A stretch of DNA of 64,000 nt. It comes from Pseudomonas sp. Choline-02u-1. Lineage in GTDB: Bacteria; Pseudomonadota; Gammaproteobacteria; Pseudomonadales; Pseudomonadaceae. The notes below the pieces were generated by a model, which saw only the letters and a program-made list of their open reading frames with translations, searched no databases and had not been told where the DNA came from. Every line of letters begins with the position of its first letter. The stretch's first letter is position 1. The position numbers and the translations under genes are program-made. Below are positions 30,201-38,969 of this stretch, piece after piece. The stretch is from assembly GCF_002836515.1 (NCBI RefSeq), contig NZ_PJBC01000012.1:62001-126000 (forward strand), given 5' to 3'.

Positions 30201-33200
30201 ACGGCTTCGGGTGGAAACTGCAGCGTCCCGTCGGCAAAGGTAAAAGCGCCTGGACGGTAAGCGTTGTGAATGGCCCGCAAATGATTGCCGACCGCCGTAG
30301 CCTTGTCGGCGATCTGCCCCAGATTACTGGCAATGGCGGTGGCACCGATGCCGATACCGAGCAACGGCACGGACAGAATGGCCGCCGCCGCGCCGACCGT
30401 TCCACCGACGGCCAGCGCGGCGATGTCCAGCCCCAACGCCGCCACATTGAACGCCAGCGATGTGGAAAAACGTGAGCGCTGCTCGTGGTTCTGCGCCAGT
30501 GAAAGGTTATAGATGTCGAAGCCGATGTTGACCAGCGAGAACGCAAAGCCGACACCGACGGCTGCCGGCCCGAGCGCGCGACCAGCCAGCGACGGCTGAC
30601 GCAACAGCAACGCTTGCTCACTGGCGGCCACCTGCCGCACCAGGTTGATCACCTGAGCGGTATCGCTGACCACGCCGAAACCCAGTTGGGCATAACTGAC
30701 GTAGACCTGCACTTGCAGAGCGATCGACAGAGCCGGCAACTGATCCCCCGCCTGGTAATCGCGCTGACGCATCTCAGTGACCAGAGTCTGGATCGCAAAA
30801 GCAAAACTCAAGCGACTGCCGCCGTCAGACTCGGCCGAGACTGCGGGTTTTGCCGCTTTGACCAACTGCTGCACATGCTCTTTGAGCTTGTTGAATCGCG
30901 GGTCGATTGTGCTGACCGTTCGCGCCTCACGCGGGTTTTGCGCATCGACCAGAGTCAGCGAAAAAGCGCCGTCCGCCTGCGGCTTGAGGGTGTCGAGCAA
31001 CGGCAGATATTCGCGCCCGAGCGAGTGTTCACTGCGCAATTGCTGCGTGGCCTCGCCAAATGCCTGCGCCCAGTACCGAGCATCCACTTGCGCCAGGCTT
31101 GTGCCCATGCGCGCGTTTTCGCTGAGCGAGCGCTGGCGCGCCAGCGCTTGTCTGGCCCAGACCGAGGCACGGCGCGAATCGCTCGAAGGCGAGTGTAAAA
31201 AGCTGTCCACGCGCAACCCCGCCGACAGTTTGCGCGCGGCGATCACATCAGTGTTCAGTTCGATGACGTTAAATTGCGCACCCGCCATATCGCCCAGACC
31301 GTAAAGCCTGGCCAGTGCGCTATCGCCTGCGCTTAGATAACGCTCTACGCCGAGCTTGACCAGGGCGGCTTCGGCGAACCCATAGATGGCAAAGTTCGGA
31401 TCGTAGAAACGGTAGACGAACCGGCCGTCCACCTGCACCTTGGCCATCAGCAACGCGTGATCGCCGGTGTCGAGCAACAGGACGGTAGAGGCCGTTTTCA
31501 TCTCCAGCGTCTGCATCAGCGTGTCCAGACTCTGCAAACCCAGAGGCTTGCCGATGGAGCTGGTCGGCACAGCCCGCAATTCGTTCAGCGCACTGAGCAA
31601 CGCCCGTGAGCTGGTGTGTTCAGGATTGATGTTGGCCGTAGCGACATGCCCGACCAGCGTGCGCTCGGCCGACTCGCCGGCGACCACCGCAGCGCCCATC
31701 AACAGCGCCAGCGGATAGCACCGTCGCCCTGGGTCGCTGTTCGTCTGCATCAGCAAATCCTGCGAGAGCTGCCGGGCCGACGTCGCGCCCGCGCTGATGA
31801 ACATCTCCCGCACCTGCGCACTGCGCTGAATGATCCGGGTGCGGTATTCGCGCTGCGCGGTGCGCTTGATCAGCCCGATGCGTTCCCTCCACTGTCGCAC
31901 CGTCAGCGCTTCGAAGAGCGCCTGGACCTTGAGTTCACGCGCCGTCAGCACAGGATGCGCCTCACCCCGCGCCAGCGCCGTCTCGGATTCGGGGCGCTGG
32001 TGAATGGCTTTTTCGACAGCGTCAAACCGCGCGAAAGTGCCGTCGCCATCGGTTGCCACGGCAAGCTCAAGTACGCTTTGCCAGACACCCGCAAAGCCCA
32101 CATCGTCGAGACTGCCTGCACCGAAAATCCCACCGAGCATGACCCGCTGCAGCGGACTGAGTTGCTGCAACGGCAGCACGTCATGAGCAATACGAGTGAA
32201 CAGTTCGTTGAGGTTGTCGGACGTCTCGGCGCCATGGGAAACGGGCAGGTCGCTCAGCGGTTGCGCAGCAATCAACTGCCGCGTGTCGAAGCCGATGGCA
32301 ACAGCATCGGTGAAGGTGATTTCACCGCTGAGTTTTTCGCGCATGGCCCGGACAAAGGGCTCGCCCAGGTCATCTATCCATCGCTGCAGGACCGAAGTCA
32401 GTAAAACCGGTTTACCGCCCAACACCGGCCAGCCCTGCTTGAATGTCAGCGTCTGTTGCGGTTTGAGCAGATCCGCCAGCTGACCGGTATAACGCGACTT
32501 GAATTTGCCGCTGCGCCATTTTTCCTGCTCATTGGCCAGCCACTGCGCCTCATCGTCATTGACGGTCCAGCCGGAAATCATTTCCTCCTCAGTCTGGACG
32601 TTATAACCCTCGGCCAGTTTCAAGTGTTGCTGAACCTTGAACACGTCCTGCGCGAACAGGTGTGTCTCGACGTAATTTCTCACTCCGGTCACCGCCGCGC
32701 CGGGTCCGGTCAGCGCAATGGTGCCGCGCGCTCCGACGCGAATGCCATCACGGTAATAATTCAAAATGGCCTCGCTCAAACTGCCAATAAAATCCTGCTG
32801 TGTTCGCGTCAGTTGCCCCCCTTCGATTTTCTCGTTCATCACGTTTTCGATGACATCGAGTAATCGCTCGGTCTGTGACCAATCCACCGACGAGGCCATT
32901 ACTGAGTGTTCAATGGCTTGAAGGCAGTCGTAGTTGAACCGGATCAACTGCATGACCGCGAGCGTCATTTCACTGTGAGGCTGGGCCAGCATGTACGCGT
33001 TCATTTCCCGGTCCAGTTGCGTACCCATGCGCAGACCATGGGCCGGGCTGCGGTCTTCACGCGGTGCGACGAATATCTGCTTCACTCCGGGCTTGCTGCG
33101 GGCAAACGCAAGCAGCGCATCCAGATCGGCAGCGGGCAGGGTATCGGTGCGATCGGCGTAGCGCAGGCGATCGCGACCTGGCAGCAATGTTTCATCATGA

Positions 33201-34195
33201 TTAAGCAAGAGTTGCAACAGGCCCAAGCGTTGCGCGTCATCAAAATTGCTTATATCGACGCCACCGGGTTTTTCGGCCAACGGTGGCAAGTAATCCATGT
33301 CGCTGTAACGCCCGCCCTCCAAGTATTGCGCCTGCAAGCGCACAACATCACTGGCGGCGGCGAAGTTGCCACGCATCGCCACTTCCCGCTGATAGACATC
33401 GGCCAGAAAATGCCCGTGAAACTCTCGGCGAACATCGCGCAACTGCAAGTCGCTGCCAGCCATTTGTCGATGGGTCTGCAAACAATGCTGTCGAAAGTTT
33501 TCCAGTGTCGCCCGGTCTTTACCGTAAGCGCGCACCATCAATTCAATCCGGGCCTGATCGGCCTTGCCTTGCCATTGTGGTTGCTGCAGAAATTCGAACA
33601 TCTCGCGCTTGAAGACTCGCGCACGATCTTCGATCATCTTTGCCAGCGCACCGGGACTGCTAATGGAGTCGCCGCCAGCCTCCATCGCATCCACTCGCGC
33701 GCTGTCAGTGATGACCCGATTCATTTCGAAAGCCAGCAAGGCATCGCTGTCATACCAGAGATTGAACTGGTAGCCCTCGGCGGCCAGGACCTGGCGCCAG
33801 ACATTCATGTAATCACGCTGGATAGCGCCGACCTGGCTGCCGCCCACCCAGACAAAGTGCATTATTGCTGGCACTGGCGCAGTTACGTCACTGAACATGC
33901 TCACCGTTGCCGCCAGGCGTGCCGCGTAATCGCGCAGCCTGGTTTCGATTCGATCGATAGCGGCCGGCATGGGTGCAGTCTTGCGATTGGCCAAGCGCTC
34001 GAAGTTGTCCAGGAAAAGCGTTACGACTCGCAGCTTTTCAGTCAAGTTCGATGCCGTGCCTGCACTCTCGTAAAGCGCGATCAACTCGGAATATTCGCCG
34101 GTCGTGGAAAACTCTTTCAAGGCGTGTTTCAGCGCTGAATAATCCTGCTCAGAAATAAAACCTGATTCGCCGACATACTGCTCCATGACACCCAT
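27263..34195 (-). CDS. Giant glucosyltransferase toxin (TcdB/lymphostatin-like) with internal C58-like protease site
   Basis: A 2310-residue protein with no signal peptide. Residues ~90-480 match the clostridial glucosyltransferase domain: HFVWVGG (W116), ASDVVR (D283, R286), GGRYSDMDYLPP (D299-x-D301), with the D-to-DxD spacing of 16 identical to TcdB D270/D286. Next comes a Cys-His-Asp set typical of YopT/C58 proteases: C826 in GRRCYPLA, H913 in GDHALLMAKV, D932 in RFYDPNFAIYGF. A hydrophobic region (~1200-1295) and a TcdA/TcdB pore-like segment follow (ADGTLQFPPEAVITQLDLQD; KPTTIRVQLNEQVRQLAVP), then a beta-rich C terminus of ~750 residues. The order GT, C58-like site, membrane region recalls EHEC lymphostatin and chlamydial cytotoxin rather than TcdB, whose protease is of another family. 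ATG 34195 has GGGATG upstream; ATG 34186 is an alternative. The 3' end is frameshifted (see 27045-27272). Predicted to glycosylate host small GTPases. Confidence 0.88.
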   Translation of the reverse strand: MGVMEQYVGESGFISEQDYSALKHALKEFSTTGEYSELIALYESAGTASNLTEKLRVVTLFLDNFERLANRKTAPMPAAIDRIETRLRDYAARLAATVSMFSDVTAPVPAIMHFVWVGGSQVGAIQRDYMNVWRQVLAAEGYQFNLWYDSDALLAFEMNRVITDSARVDAMEAGGDSISSPGALAKMIEDRARVFKREMFEFLQQPQWQGKADQARIELMVRAYGKDRATLENFRQHCLQTHRQMAGSDLQLRDVRREFHGHFLADVYQREVAMRGNFAAASDVVRLQAQYLEGGRYSDMDYLPPLAEKPGGVDISNFDDAQRLGLLQLLLNHDETLLPGRDRLRYADRTDTLPAADLDALLAFARSKPGVKQIFVAPREDRSPAHGLRMGTQLDREMNAYMLAQPHSEMTLAVMQLIRFNYDCLQAIEHSVMASSVDWSQTERLLDVIENVMNEKIEGGQLTRTQQDFIGSLSEAILNYYRDGIRVGARGTIALTGPGAAVTGVRNYVETHLFAQDVFKVQQHLKLAEGYNVQTEEEMISGWTVNDDEAQWLANEQEKWRSGKFKSRYTGQLADLLKPQQTLTFKQGWPVLGGKPVLLTSVLQRWIDDLGEPFVRAMREKLSGEITFTDAVAIGFDTRQLIAAQPLSDLPVSHGAETSDNLNELFTRIAHDVLPLQQLSPLQRVMLGGIFGAGSLDDVGFAGVWQSVLELAVATDGDGTFARFDAVEKAIHQRPESETALARGEAHPVLTARELKVQALFEALTVRQWRERIGLIKRTAQREYRTRIIQRSAQVREMFISAGATSARQLSQDLLMQTNSDPGRRCYPLALLMGAAVVAGESAERTLVGHVATANINPEHTSSRALLSALNELRAVPTSSIGKPLGLQSLDTLMQTLEMKTASTVLLLDTGDHALLMAKVQVDGRFVYRFYDPNFAIYGFAEAALVKLGVERYLSAGDSALARLYGLGDMAGAQFNVIELNTDVIAARKLSAGLRVDSFLHSPSSDSRRASVWARQALARQRSLSENARMGTSLAQVDARYWAQAFGEATQQLRSEHSLGREYLPLLDTLKPQADGAFSLTLVDAQNPREARTVSTIDPRFNKLKEHVQQLVKAAKPAVSAESDGGSRLSFAFAIQTLVTEMRQRDYQAGDQLPALSIALQVQVYVSYAQLGFGVVSDTAQVINLVRQVAASEQALLLRQPSLAGRALGPAAVGVGFAFSLVNIGFDIYNLSLAQNHEQRSRFSTSLAFNVAALGLDIAALAVGGTVGAAAAILSVPLLGIGIGATAIASNLGQIADKATAVGNHLRAIHNAYRPGAFTFADGTLQFPPEAVITQLDLQDRQVIFDSQRFYPWGGGPLELPQYNDDPKQIQRSLNIRQAFGLGESATLDIRDNAALHTVVLPCTPLCYYGYEYQLGGAGYVYEPLAGERVEPRSSSEHADPHWYAAFHPFTALGDTLATQLDKRIHTRYPQLRNSLADKLEYDEQGNRRFYLHSTPSLKHILYKLHPVYKPTTIRVQLNEQVRQLAVPRLPVEWQQKLSYEITATPGHCQLRLTPGLREVTFNGFGKWLVHAPWVNLEQVSFADAVIADDDGPRIHLAGRQLTIDGIVLSAFEGLIELAGGELYELDWQHNALRLVSVTLGDTHHSRDVLARLRKLGEEQRLAVGYLRLERFNVPFSPASRPLRTTAFYDGPRRRLLYARNLPGEVNDGLLLGAATADEAWFYHPDHATVWRVNVLSGLVVQRYRLLSLEPGTKISAFAQLADGTLRVWQQLVERKNLNVQTTLEFHLADKDVTLTDITLRSRGLENSPLKPEEGSRIAFFRHRQKPLRAYADETPGMTPTISTWRYAPYIHAQAYSFDQLLERAWIGTENGRYLRADPHSDVDRVLLMPRSADPAIALLFYSKQSQMLSHGIELRDNVFMQQALARDVVDVRRIGDSYLATLSDGRLFEIDLGVREDNGLSELDREVLQFVGLSQRWLQHHPDWLAALPALARQYNSAAFAIIGLRAQAGQPFLAAWCVDEKLVLAQTSGNRELAFLGLTPDRQAVWLLNTDVGTIWRQALVPFDEVRAAFGNSDVVQHRQALPQAEPVWSSWTFGEVLPQGDGLLGRTREGVTLLLQDQQPARIVGTENRWSRRLGETPAQLCERLKQLLDGQAHAAFLPVENTGKRYQYYVPALNRLFDVSARDDGQWATFLGTRDADNPLLLDPIDVLLFSAGTTDGVWLPGSHAQRDAQVMTLQVSDDLTEILPLIVDGVDTLILSFGSHTEGYRISAASWQRLDCIVVDVRRPTVSETAEPGLLVLDVGSVGIG

Positions 34196-34446
34196 AAAAA
34201 CTTCATCCCTGATTCATCAAAGTAAACCTGGACGAAGTTATGCCGCCGATGCAGCGACTTCAAAAAACACAAAACTCAAATAATTTCCCGGGAAACATTA
34301 CATAACATTCACATCGCTCATGCGCACGATCCGGCAACATATAAGTTGCTGACAAATGATCCGTGAAACAGCCAAAGCGGCGTTCCTGACGCAAGCATCG
34401 GCCGGTGACAAAGGGGAAAATCCGAGAGCGAACTTTATCGGGATGT
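34196..34446 (-). promoter_or_regulatory. Upstream region of the giant toxin gene
   Basis: About 250 bp that is visibly more AT-rich than its surroundings (for example AAAAAACACAAAACTC). It contains an inverted repeat GCAAC-ATATAA-GTTGC at 34334-34349, about 140 bp before the start codon. It is the only place for the toxin promoter, since the cob operon upstream is closed by a hairpin. No clear -10/-35 pair can be named. Confidence 0.4.
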
Positions 34447-34484
34447 CACGCCGAGGCGAGTTGCTTACAACTTGCCTCGGCGTG
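34447..34484 (-). terminator. Strong hairpin after cobJ
   Basis: Sixteen-base arms (CACGCCGAGGCGAGTT and its near-perfect complement at 34469-34484) with a 6-nt loop, starting five bases after the cobJ stop. There is no T-run, so termination strength is uncertain. It marks the end of the cobG-H-I-J operon. Confidence 0.65.
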
Positions 34485-34488
34485 CAAA

Positions 34489-36189
34489 TCAGGAAAGCGG
34501 CTTTTCGCCGTACCAACGCGGTGTGTAAACCCACTCACCACCGCTGGTGCGAGGGAACGTGCAAGTGGTAGAGGAGCCGATCAGCACCATCGTGCGCATG
34601 TCGACCTGATCCGCAGTCAACCCGCCGAGGGTGGTCGTGCGCAACGACTGGCCCGGACGCCCGATGTCGCGCCCCAGCACGACCGGTGTTTGCGGCGCGC
34701 GGTGCTGCGCAACGATCTCCAGCGCCCTGCCCAACTGCCACGGACGCGCACGGGAGATCGGGTTGTAGAACGCCAGGGCCAGATCCGCCTCGGCGGCCAG
34801 ATCCAGACGTTTCTCGATGATCGCCCATGGCTTGAGGTTGTCCGAAAGCGACATCACGCAGAAGTCGTGGCCCAGCGGCGCACCGGCCTGAGCGGCGGTG
34901 GCCAGCGAGGCGGAGACGCCGGGCAGGATTTGCAGATCTACGCTGTGCCACGCAGGATCGTCCGATTCGTGCAAGGCTTCCAGCACCGCAGCGGCCATGG
35001 CGAACACGCCCGGATCGCCCGAGGAAACCACGATCACCGAGCGGCCTTCGGCGGCGAGCCTGAAGGCATGGCGGGCGCGCTGCATTTCTTCGCGGTTGTC
35101 GGTGCAGTGCTGCACCTGATCGTCGCGAAACGGACCGGCCATGCGCACGTACGTTTCGTAACCGAGCACATCGGTGGCGCGCGCCAGTTCGGCTTTCACC
35201 GCGGGCACCATCAGTTCGGCGGCACCGGGGCCGAGGCCGATAACCGCGAGACGACCGCGTGGCCGGCCGATCTGCGCGACCTCCAGCGGTTGCTCGGCAA
35301 TCGCCACCGCAAGATTTTCAACGCTGACCACGTTCGCGCCTGGCACTGCAGCGCGGACCAATGCCTGCAGATCGCTTTGCCCCGCCACGAAGCGCAATGG
35401 CACGCCCAATTCAAGCGCAGCCTGGCGCAAATTCGTCGAGGCCATATCAGTGTCGGCGGCCACAAGGCAGGCCAGTGCCGGTACGGCGACGTTGGCCGCC
35501 TGCAACGCATGGCGAACGACGTCTGGCAGATCAGTCACATCAGCGCTCACCGCCACCGCCACACTGCGCGGGTAAATCAGCAATTCATCAGCGCTGGCCA
35601 TACGCTGCGCACTGCTCACATGAATCGAACGCACAGCCTGCGGATCCTGCGGCAACTGCGCCTGATCCAGCCACGGCGCCGCGCCTTCGATGCGCACGCT
35701 GTGCCCGGCGAGCAGATCGGAGACGAAGCGCTTGCCCGATTCCAGATCCGCCAGTGCATAGCCGCTCGGTGGGTTGAGCAGGCAGGTGCCAAAGCGCAAT
35801 TCGCCGCTGGTGGTGATTGCCGGCGCGACTTGCAGCGCCGCCGCGATCTCCCGGGCCATGACGTTGACTCCGCCGAGGCCGCCCAGCAGCGGCACCACCG
35901 CGCTGCCGTCTTCGGCCACTGCGAGCACGGCCGGTTCGGCGCCTTTCTCCAGCAACAGCGGTGCCAGGGTGCGAATGACAATCCCGGCCGCGCACAGGGC
36001 AATGATCGGCGTGTCCTGTTGATACAGCGCGCGCAGGGTCGCGCCGAATTCCTGATACAGGCAGTCGGCGCCTTCGACGCGTCCGGCAAGGCCATGGATC
36101 TGCGCCGTCGGATAGACCTGCTGAATGCGCCGCGCCGTGGCCAGGCTACCCTGGCCGAGGATGACGATGGCGGGAGTCGAATGCGTCAT
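34489..36189 (-). CDS. cobJ: CbiG-CobJ fusion: precorrin-3B C17-methyltransferase
   Basis: A 566-residue two-part enzyme of corrin ring synthesis. The N-terminal ~310 residues are CbiG-like (GGLGGVNVMAREIAAAL; VPALACLVAADTDMASTNLR). The C-terminal ~250 are a SAM methyltransferase of the CobJ/CbiH family (LAVIGLGPGAAELMVPAVK; VVSSGDPGVFAMAAAVLEAL; ILPGVSASLATAAQAGAPLG). ATG 36189 overlaps the cobI stop by one base; the longer open frame upstream is antisense-like sequence inside cobI. CbiG opens the lactone ring in the anaerobic pathway and CobJ contracts the ring, so the fusion joins consecutive chemistry. It is the last gene of the leftward operon. Confidence 0.93.
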   Translation of the reverse strand: MTHSTPAIVILGQGSLATARRIQQVYPTAQIHGLAGRVEGADCLYQEFGATLRALYQQDTPIIALCAAGIVIRTLAPLLLEKGAEPAVLAVAEDGSAVVPLLGGLGGVNVMAREIAAALQVAPAITTSGELRFGTCLLNPPSGYALADLESGKRFVSDLLAGHSVRIEGAAPWLDQAQLPQDPQAVRSIHVSSAQRMASADELLIYPRSVAVAVSADVTDLPDVVRHALQAANVAVPALACLVAADTDMASTNLRQAALELGVPLRFVAGQSDLQALVRAAVPGANVVSVENLAVAIAEQPLEVAQIGRPRGRLAVIGLGPGAAELMVPAVKAELARATDVLGYETYVRMAGPFRDDQVQHCTDNREEMQRARHAFRLAAEGRSVIVVSSGDPGVFAMAAAVLEALHESDDPAWHSVDLQILPGVSASLATAAQAGAPLGHDFCVMSLSDNLKPWAIIEKRLDLAAEADLALAFYNPISRARPWQLGRALEIVAQHRAPQTPVVLGRDIGRPGQSLRTTTLGGLTADQVDMRTMVLIGSSTTCTFPRTSGGEWVYTPRWYGEKPLS

Positions 36190-36923
36190 CAACCTTGCCA
36201 CCGTTCGCCCGGGACGATGATCAGCGAGAAGTACGGCGAGGACATCGGTTCGACCTGATCCATCGGCACGATCTTCTGATTGGCCATGGTCGCCCGTTCG
36301 ACGTACAGCGCGCGTTCGGCGAGGCCGAGCTCTTCCAGCACCTGACGCACCTTGGGAAAGTTGCGTCCCAGCTTCATGATCACCGCCGCATCGGCATCGG
36401 CCAGACGCCGCTTCAATTCTTCCTGGGGCAGCACGCCGGAAAGCACCGACAGGCTCTGATTGCGATACACCAGCGGCGCGCCGAGCACCGAAGCGCCGCC
36501 AAGCATCGAGCACACGCCGGGCACGACTTCGGCCTCGTATCGGCTGGCGAGTCGGTCATGCAGATACATGTAGGAGCCGTAGAAGAACGGGTCACCTTCG
36601 CAGATCACCGCCACGTCGCGGCCGGCGTCCAGATGCTCGGCGACCGCCACAGCGGCTTCGTCGTAGAAATCGCTGATGACCTGCTCATACGACAGCGGTG
36701 CCGGCAAGGCCTCGGTGGTCACCGGATAGACCAGCGGCAGCAGCTTCTGCGCCTCGACCAGATGCGCCTCGATGATGCCAAACGCATTGCCCTTCTTGCC
36801 CTTGGCCACGAAGTACGCGACCACCGGCGATTCGCGCAGCAGGCGCAAGGCTTTGACGGTGATCAGTTCCGGATCACCGGGCCCGACACCGAGGCCGATC
36901 AGACGTCCCTGGGCGTGCATCAT
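36189..36923 (-). CDS. cobI: Precorrin-2 C20-methyltransferase
   Basis: A 244-residue SAM methyltransferase. The family motif [20 protein letters not shown] opens the protein, followed by [20 protein letters not shown] and [20 protein letters not shown]. It methylates precorrin-2 at C20 to give precorrin-3A, the first committed cobalamin step after the sirohaem branch. The ATG at 36923 overlaps the cobH stop (ATGA) and its own stop overlaps cobJ, so the three are translationally coupled. Confidence 0.96.
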   Translation of the reverse strand: MMHAQGRLIGLGVGPGDPELITVKALRLLRESPVVAYFVAKGKKGNAFGIIEAHLVEAQKLLPLVYPVTTEALPAPLSYEQVISDFYDEAAVAVAEHLDAGRDVAVICEGDPFFYGSYMYLHDRLASRYEAEVVPGVCSMLGGASVLGAPLVYRNQSLSVLSGVLPQEELKRRLADADAAVIMKLGRNFPKVRQVLEELGLAERALYVERATMANQKIVPMDQVEPMSSPYFSLIIVPGERWQG

Positions 36924-37546
36924 TCGATCTCCGTGGCGAGGGCATTGACGGCGGCGGCGGCCATGGCGCTGCCGCCCAGGCGGCCCTGCATGATCACGAA
37001 CGGCACGCCACGGCTGTCGGCAGCCAGCGCCGCTTTCGATTCTGCGGCGCCAACGAAGCCGACCGGGAAGCCGAGGATCAACGCCGGTTTCGGCGCGCCG
37101 GCGTCGAGCATTTCCAGCAGATAAAACAGTGCGGTCGGCGCATTGCCGATCACTACGACGCTGCCTTCAAGGTGCGGGCGCCACAGCTCCAGCGCGGCGG
37201 CCGAGCGGGTATTGCCCAGCTCGCGTGCAAGCTCAGGCACGCTGTCGTCGCGCAAAGTGCAGATCACTTGATTGTTGGCCGGCAGACGGGTGCGGGTCAC
37301 GCCTTCGGAGACCATGCGTGCGTCGCAGAGAATCGGCGCGCCAGCGGCCAGTGCATCGCGCCCGGCCTTGCCCGCGCCTTCGGAGAATTGCAGACCGTCG
37401 ACAGCCTCGACCATGCCGCAGGCGTGGATCACCCGCACGGCGAGTTTTTCCAGGTCGGCGGGAATGCGCGCCAGATTGGCCTCGCGGCGAATGATCGCGA
37501 AGGAGTTGCGATAGATCTCCTGACCGTCGCGGATGTAATCAAGCAT
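36920..37546 (-). CDS. cobH: Precorrin-8X methylmutase
   Basis: A 208-residue enzyme that moves the C11 methyl group to C12 to form hydrogenobyrinate. The catalytic histidine lies in [20 protein letters not shown] (H41). [20 protein letters not shown] and [20 protein letters not shown] are further family signatures. The start is ATG 37546 ([19 protein letters not shown]), overlapping the end of cobG by 8 bases, and the length is typical. Confidence 0.97.
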   Translation of the reverse strand: MLDYIRDGQEIYRNSFAIIRREANLARIPADLEKLAVRVIHACGMVEAVDGLQFSEGAGKAGRDALAAGAPILCDARMVSEGVTRTRLPANNQVICTLRDDSVPELARELGNTRSAAALELWRPHLEGSVVVIGNAPTALFYLLEMLDAGAPKPALILGFPVGFVGAAESKAALAADSRGVPFVIMQGRLGGSAMAAAAVNALATEIE

Positions 37547-38837
37547 CAAGGGGGCTCCGGGAGCGGGCGTCGAGCAAAGTCGCGGCCGCTTCAATAGTAA
37601 GGTTGCAGGCGTGCAGCGTGCCGAAACCGGGTTGTGCTGCATCGCGAAAATAGAGGTCGTAATGACCTTGGGCAACGGCCAGCAGCGTCGCTGGCGCGCA
37701 GTGAGCGGCGGCGCACGAGCGCGAGCAACCCGACAGGTGCACGCTCTGTCCTGCCGACAGCAGAGGTGCCAGTTGCCGGGCATCCTGCTTGGTATCAGCC
37801 AGGCCTTTGCCACAGCCATCGGAGCCGGTGCAGGCGATCAGGCGTGCCAGCGGTTCGGCTTGGCTGGTCAACAGGCCCAACGCTCGCAACTGCTCAAGCA
37901 CTGGGTCGGTATCAACGGCGTTCACGTTCGGCAGCAGCAGGCTTTGCCACGGGGTGAAGCGCAGGCTGCTGTCGCCAAACTGGCGCGCCAGTTGCGCTGC
38001 GCCGCGCAGCATTGACGGAGCGAGTCGCCCGAGTGGCGGCACTGCGCCCACGTAGCAGCGACCCGTCGTGTTTTGCCGGTGGACGCCGATGTGCAGCGCT
38101 TCAGCCTCAGGCGAACGCTGCCAGTCGCTGATTGCTCTGACCGACACGCGCTCGCGCAACTGTTCGAGGAATGCGAGCCTCGGCAATTCTCCGAGCAGGT
38201 GGCGCATGCGCGTCTGCTCTGGCCGGGCCATGTCGAGGAACAATTGGAGCACCGCCACCACCAGCGCGTGAGCGTTTTGCACGGTCACGGCACCGAGCGG
38301 CCGATCCGTCGGGCAACCGGCCAGACCGAATGCCCAGAGGGTTTGGCCATCACGCTCGCACGCCGCCAGCCACAGATCATGTGGATGCTCCAGCATCGCC
38401 AGCGCTTCACCGCCATCGAGCTGCACGGCGAATTTGGCGCTCAGCTCATGGAAGCGCGAATGGCTTTGCAAGGTGTCGAGGATTTGCTCGGCGAGGCCGC
38501 GCGTGTCGATGCGCATCTGCCGGTCAATGCCGGCGGCCGGGCTGAGCATCAGATTGCGCACATCGTCGCCAGCAGCGGTTTTAGGCCCAAGGCCAGCGGT
38601 GAGCAAGCGCTCGATCAGCGCCGCCGATTGCACACCGATTCCACGAATCTGCAGATTGCCGCGATTGGTCGCTTCGATCGCGCCACTGGCGAACTGCTCG
38701 GCGGCAGCGGCCACTGCATCGGCCTGATCAGCACTGATCGAACCGCCAGCGAGCTTGATCCGACAGATACCGCCGTCCAGCGCCTGGACGATACGCAGCA
38801 ACCCCGGGCAGGCCGAGGGGCGTAAGGCGGTGGACAT
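37539..38837 (-). CDS. cobG: Precorrin-3B synthase
   Basis: A 432-residue sirohaem/4Fe-4S-type mono-oxygenase of the aerobic cobalamin route, which hydroxylates C20 and forms the gamma-lactone of precorrin-3B using O2. It shows the nitrite/sulfite reductase ferredoxin-like half (EATNRGNLQIRGI) and the cluster-binding cysteines C336-x5-C342 and C371-x3-C375 (CTGSDGC, SGCSRSC). The start is ATG 38837 (MSTALRPSACPG), leaving 132 bp to divergent cobL; the open frame extends 30 codons further upstream but resembles non-coding sequence. First gene of the leftward operon. Confidence 0.93.
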   Translation of the reverse strand: MSTALRPSACPGLLRIVQALDGGICRIKLAGGSISADQADAVAAAAEQFASGAIEATNRGNLQIRGIGVQSAALIERLLTAGLGPKTAAGDDVRNLMLSPAAGIDRQMRIDTRGLAEQILDTLQSHSRFHELSAKFAVQLDGGEALAMLEHPHDLWLAACERDGQTLWAFGLAGCPTDRPLGAVTVQNAHALVVAVLQLFLDMARPEQTRMRHLLGELPRLAFLEQLRERVSVRAISDWQRSPEAEALHIGVHRQNTTGRCYVGAVPPLGRLAPSMLRGAAQLARQFGDSSLRFTPWQSLLLPNVNAVDTDPVLEQLRALGLLTSQAEPLARLIACTGSDGCGKGLADTKQDARQLAPLLSAGQSVHLSGCSRSCAAAHCAPATLLAVAQGHYDLYFRDAAQPGFGTLHACNLTIEAAATLLDARSRSPLDA

Positions 38838-38969
38838 CGGGCGTTCGTTCAAGGGGCTGACCGGTTGCGTGGCAGAAGCGCTTCGCGGGCGAAGGCGCGG
38901 TATTATGCCTGCTTTGTCCGGCGGCATGAAAAGTCTGCCCGTCGGAACGGCACGTTTAGAGGAATATAG

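Noticed and set aside
34447..34484. Attachment site or recombination site at the cobJ hairpin
   Set aside because: It begins five bases after a stop codon and has simple hairpin symmetry, so a transcript end is the simpler reading; no second copy was noticed.
38838..38969. Possible cobalamin riboswitch between cobG and cobL
   Set aside because: The gap is 132 bp, shared by two promoters and too short for the ~200-nt element. No B12-box-like sequence was recognised.
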